NCBI GenBank assembly: GCA_021804455.1
Contig: JAJZHT010000083.1
Span: 1-6,044, forward strand
Direction of reading: 5' to 3'
Source: Pseudomonadota bacterium
GTDB lineage: Bacteria > Pseudomonadota > Alphaproteobacteria > Paracaedibacterales > CAIULA01
DNA: 6,044 bases
This document shows, piece by piece, positions 3,663 to 6,044 of this stretch (positions are counted from its first letter, which is position 1; the number at the start of each line of letters is the position of its first letter). The notes below the pieces were generated by a model that was not told where the DNA came from, made no database searches, and saw nothing but the letters and a program-made list of their open reading frames with translations. A program made the position numbers and the translations under genes.

Positions 3663-6044
3663 ATGAATCTTCTCAAACTTGCCGCTACTTTGTTCCTTAT
3701 AATCGGATTTTTTGTTACGTCAGGATCCGCCAGCACAACAGTGTCAACCACATCAAACCCAACGTTTAATACAGCGGTTTCTAACGTTGCCAGTATTTCA
3801 CCCTATACGATTAATTTTGACAATACATCCCCTGCAACCCTGGCCATTTCTTCTTCGCCAAATATAATGAACTATGGTGTGCCCTTAACTCTTACAATTG
3901 GGAATACCTCTTCAAGTGCGCCCGTTACACTTCAAAAATCCTCTTCTTCGCCTTTTGTGCGACTTTTATGGAAATCAAACGCTAGCCTAACCCTTAATGT
4001 GCAAAATCTTATTATTAATGGCTTTACTTCCGCCAGTAGTACCAGCAGTGGTGGTGCCATTTATATTGATTCCAGCGGTAATTATTATACTTTAAATTTG
4101 AATTGTGTTGGCGATACAACATTCAGCAATAACAGCATCAATTACAATAACGGCAATGGTGGAGCCATTTCCGTTAATTACGGGGATTTCAATTTAACTG
4201 GAACGAATCCATTAACTTTTTCAAACAATAAGTCGGGTTCCAGTACAACAGGAGGGGGAGCCATTTACGCCTGGGGCACTATTAATCTTAACAGCAGCGG
4301 TCCAACCCTTTTTAAAGGTAACCAATCGCCCAGCGGAGCAGGCGGTGCCTTGCGATCTAGCGCTGTTCTTATTCAGGGGAATGGTCCTGTTACCTTTGAT
4401 AGTAACACAGCTTTGAATGGGGGAGCTATTTTGACGCGTGGTGGTAATGGGGTGACTATCAACAGCTCTGCAACCACAACCTTTACTGGTAATAGAGCAA
4501 CCAATGGAAGCGGAGGAGCAATTTATACCGCTTTAGCGGATATTCTTATTAAGGCTTCAGGCGATACGGTTTTTGATGGCAATACAGCCACGAATAATGG
4601 TGGCGCCCTTTACAGCGAGCGAAACGTAACCCTGGATGGAGCAGGCCAAAAAACCTTCCAGAACAATAGCGTTGCCAATGGATCAGGAGGAGCCATTTAC
4701 GCGGGAACAGGGATGATAGTCCAAGGCCAAGGAACTACAATCTTTGATCAAAATCAAGCCACTAATGGAGGAGCTATCTATACACCTAGCACGGTTACTT
4801 TAAGTGAGGGTGAGAATACTTTTAGCGATAATAGTGCTACCAATAATGGTGGTGCTGTCTCAGCGGGTAGCCAAGTGACCTTAACAGGAGATACAAATTC
4901 TACGTTTTCTGGTAATAGTGCTACGAATAATGGTGGCGCTCTTTATTCTGCTCAATCGGTCACTCTTAGCACTACAGGGACAACCACCTTTCAAAACAAC
5001 AGCGCTACTAATGGCGCGGGAGGGGCCATTGATGGCGTAACAGGGGTGATCCTACAAGGAACAGGCCCAACTGTGTTTGAACAAAATACAGCTGCAGCCG
5101 GAGGGGGAATTTACTCAGGAGCTGACCTTTCTATAAATGGGGATCAACCTACAAGTTTTACGAACAATCAAGCAAGCCAAGCAGGGGGAGCTCTATACAC
5201 AGCAGCGAACATAGATATTGCTCCTCAAACACCAACAATTTTCACCCATAATACAGCTACGATCAGCGGAGGTGCTGTTTGTTTATCGTCAGGTGGAAGC
5301 GGTTCTATTGACAATGCTGAATTCGACGGAAACAGCTCCGGGAATTATGGTGGAGCGATCAGCCAAGAAAACCCATCATCTACCAGTCTTTTAACCCTTG
5401 CCAATACAAGCTTTGACAGTAATACAGCCAGTAACCTGGGGGGGGCTATTTTTTCGCGATCCAATCTTACAATCACAGATTCTACATTTACCAACAACAC
5501 CGCTGGACAGTCAGGAGGGGCCATTTTTATGGGAAATGGGGCGACCCATTCCACTTTAACCTTTGATTTATTGAAAGATATAACTTTTAACCCTTCTTCT
5601 TCTCTGCCCTCTGGTTATTTAGGTGATAATGATATGGCGTGTTATAGTAATGGTTCTCAATTCGTGAAAACCGGTTCTGCCGATCTTATTCTGAATACCC
5701 AAAATTCAGGATGGATTGGGTCCACGACAGTGCAGCAGGGGGCGATGATTGTTGGCCAATCATTAAGCAACAGTACGGCTACATGGGGCAGCAGCACGGC
5801 TCCTTCTCAAGCTCTTGTTGTGGAAAATGGTGCAACTGTTGGTGGATTTGGAACTCTTTATACTACAGGCGCTACCTTTAATACAGGCAGTACATGGTTG
5901 GTAGGAATTAGCCCTGACGGTCAATCAGGACATTTAAATTCTTCTGGCTTGTTGAGTTTTGCTGCAGGATCCACTCTTTATGTTCAGCCTGTTTTGGGGA
6001 CTTATGATCCAAGGTCTTATATCTTGGCAACAGCATCAGGAGGT
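3663..6044 (+). CDS. Pmp-like autotransporter passenger (type V secretion), 3' end beyond window
   Basis: The frame is open for 794 codons to the window edge. An in-frame TAG at 3657-3659 sits one codon before the ATG and forces this start, yet no Shine-Dalgarno is visible. Residues 1-23 are a Sec signal peptide: Lys5, a hydrophobic core and probable cleavage after GSA at 21-23. After a Ser/Thr/Asn-rich N-terminal segment, residues 130-622 carry 18 GGA[I/L/V] motifs (one is GGGI), with FxxN motifs such as TFSNN, VFDGN and TFQNN between them. This is the repeat signature of Chlamydia polymorphic membrane proteins and predicts a beta-helix. Residues 667-699 (FVKTGSADLIL...GSTTVQQGAMIVG) fit an autotransporter-associated beta-strand repeat. 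The Gly-rich segment ending YILATASGG resembles the region just before a translocator barrel, which is expected downstream but not seen. The likely role is a surface adhesin or antigen in host interaction (inference). Confidence 0.9.
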   Translation, partial: MNLLKLAATLFLIIGFFVTSGSASTTVSTTSNPTFNTAVSNVASISPYTINFDNTSPATLAISSSPNIMNYGVPLTLTIGNTSSSAPVTLQKSSSSPFVRLLWKSNASLTLNVQNLIINGFTSASSTSSGGAIYIDSSGNYYTLNLNCVGDTTFSNNSINYNNGNGGAISVNYGDFNLTGTNPLTFSNNKSGSSTTGGGAIYAWGTINLNSSGPTLFKGNQSPSGAGGALRSSAVLIQGNGPVTFDSNTALNGGAILTRGGNGVTINSSATTTFTGNRATNGSGGAIYTALADILIKASGDTVFDGNTATNNGGALYSERNVTLDGAGQKTFQNNSVANGSGGAIYAGTGMIVQGQGTTIFDQNQATNGGAIYTPSTVTLSEGENTFSDNSATNNGGAVSAGSQVTLTGDTNSTFSGNSATNNGGALYSAQSVTLSTTGTTTFQNNSATNGAGGAIDGVTGVILQGTGPTVFEQNTAAAGGGIYSGADLSINGDQPTSFTNNQASQAGGALYTAANIDIAPQTPTIFTHNTATISGGAVCLSSGGSGSIDNAEFDGNSSGNYGGAISQENPSSTSLLTLANTSFDSNTASNLGGAIFSRSNLTITDSTFTNNTAGQSGGAIFMGNGATHSTLTFDLLKDITFNPSSSLPSGYLGDNDMACYSNGSQFVKTGSADLILNTQNSGWIGSTTVQQGAMIVGQSLSNSTATWGSSTAPSQALVVENGATVGGFGTLYTTGATFNTGSTWLVGISPDGQSGHLNSSGLLSFAAGSTLYVQPVLGTYDPRSYILATASGG
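4593..5114 (+). repeat. diverged higher-order duplication with 333-base period
   Basis: The segment 4593-4781 is matched by 4926-5114 exactly 333 bases (111 residues, four repeat units) later. Both read NNGGALYS, then VTL, TFQNNS, NG.GGAI, a TG.I.QG.G segment and an [IV]F[DE]QN motif, with no insertion or deletion needed. Third positions have diverged widely, so the duplication is old or has been maintained by selection on the fold. Confidence 0.6.
5438..5445 (+). repeat. G8 homopolymer within the autotransporter gene
   Basis: Eight uninterrupted G bases encode parts of Leu-Gly-Gly-Ala at residues 592-595, in the 17th GGA motif. It is the longest G run in the window; other GGA motifs reach only G5. 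Reading the shifted frames by eye, loss of one G leads to TAA at 5557-5559 and gain of one G leads to TGA at 5564-5566. Both truncate the protein before the beta-strand repeat and any barrel. Confidence 0.6.

Larger units (their letters stand above)
4050..5531 (+). repeat. GGA[I/L/V]-FxxN beta-helix repeat array (18 units)
   Basis: GGA[I/L/V] motifs start at residues 130, 166, 198, 227, 253, 284, 313, 342, 369, 396, 424, 453, 480 (GGGI), 508, 536, 563, 593 and 618 of the autotransporter. Spacing is 25-36 and mostly 27-29 residues, or about one or two beta-helix turns per unit. Each unit after the first has one FxxN about 10 residues before the next GGA. The motif is encoded by variants of GGWGGNGC, so the DNA is also imperfectly repetitive. 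For example, the 27-base blocks at 4830 and 4914 differ at only two bases. Confidence 0.9.

Noticed and set aside
4050..5531. Regularly spaced repeats that could suggest a CRISPR array
   Set aside because: The repeats are imperfect, codon-phased and lie in one open reading frame; they encode the GGA/FxxN protein motif.
5345..5554. 69-codon minus-strand open frame within the autotransporter gene
   Set aside because: It is antisense to the GGA/FxxN repeat region. The low stop frequency on the opposite strand follows from the Gly/Ala/Asn-rich coding bias.

Overview
The window reads as chromosomal DNA of a moderately AT-rich alphaproteobacterium. The best lineage marker is a MipZ-type ATPase, a division-site regulator typical of Alphaproteobacteria. 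A Chlamydia-Pmp-like autotransporter beside it suggests a host-associated or intracellular member, perhaps a Holosporales-like symbiont. That last placement is inference from gene content, not from a phylogeny.

Left part (1-3245, all minus strand). In transcription order the genes are mipZ, galU and a UDP-glucose 6-dehydrogenase gene (ugd). They are tightly packed, with gaps of 1 and 17 bases, so they probably form one operon. GalU makes UDP-glucose from UTP and glucose-1-phosphate, and Ugd oxidises it to UDP-glucuronate, a precursor of surface polysaccharide or LPS sugars. MipZ positions the FtsZ ring relative to the ParB-bound origin. After a 97-base gap a further minus-strand gene begins, of which only a signal-peptide-like N-terminus lies inside the window.

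Middle (3246-3662). This gene-free divergent region of 417 bases holds two perfect DnaA boxes in opposite orientation, three one-mismatch boxes, a 9/10 inverted repeat bracketing the first pair, a CtrA-consensus-like site and a 68-base stretch that is 88% A+T. This layout resembles a bacterial replication origin. A DnaA/CtrA-controlled divergent promoter region is the main alternative.

Right part (3663-6044, plus strand). One long reading frame of 794 codons is still open at the window edge. It encodes a signal peptide, a passenger of 18 GGA[I/L/V] and 17 FxxN motifs at about 28-residue spacing (the signature of Chlamydia polymorphic membrane proteins), an autotransporter-associated beta-strand repeat and the beginning of a pre-barrel region. 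The translocator barrel would lie beyond the window. The gene carries an uninterrupted G8 tract, and gain or loss of one G there would truncate the protein before its export region, so it may be phase variable.

Taken together, the window joins cell-cycle control, sugar-nucleotide supply for the envelope and a large surface adhesin-like protein around a possible origin of replication.
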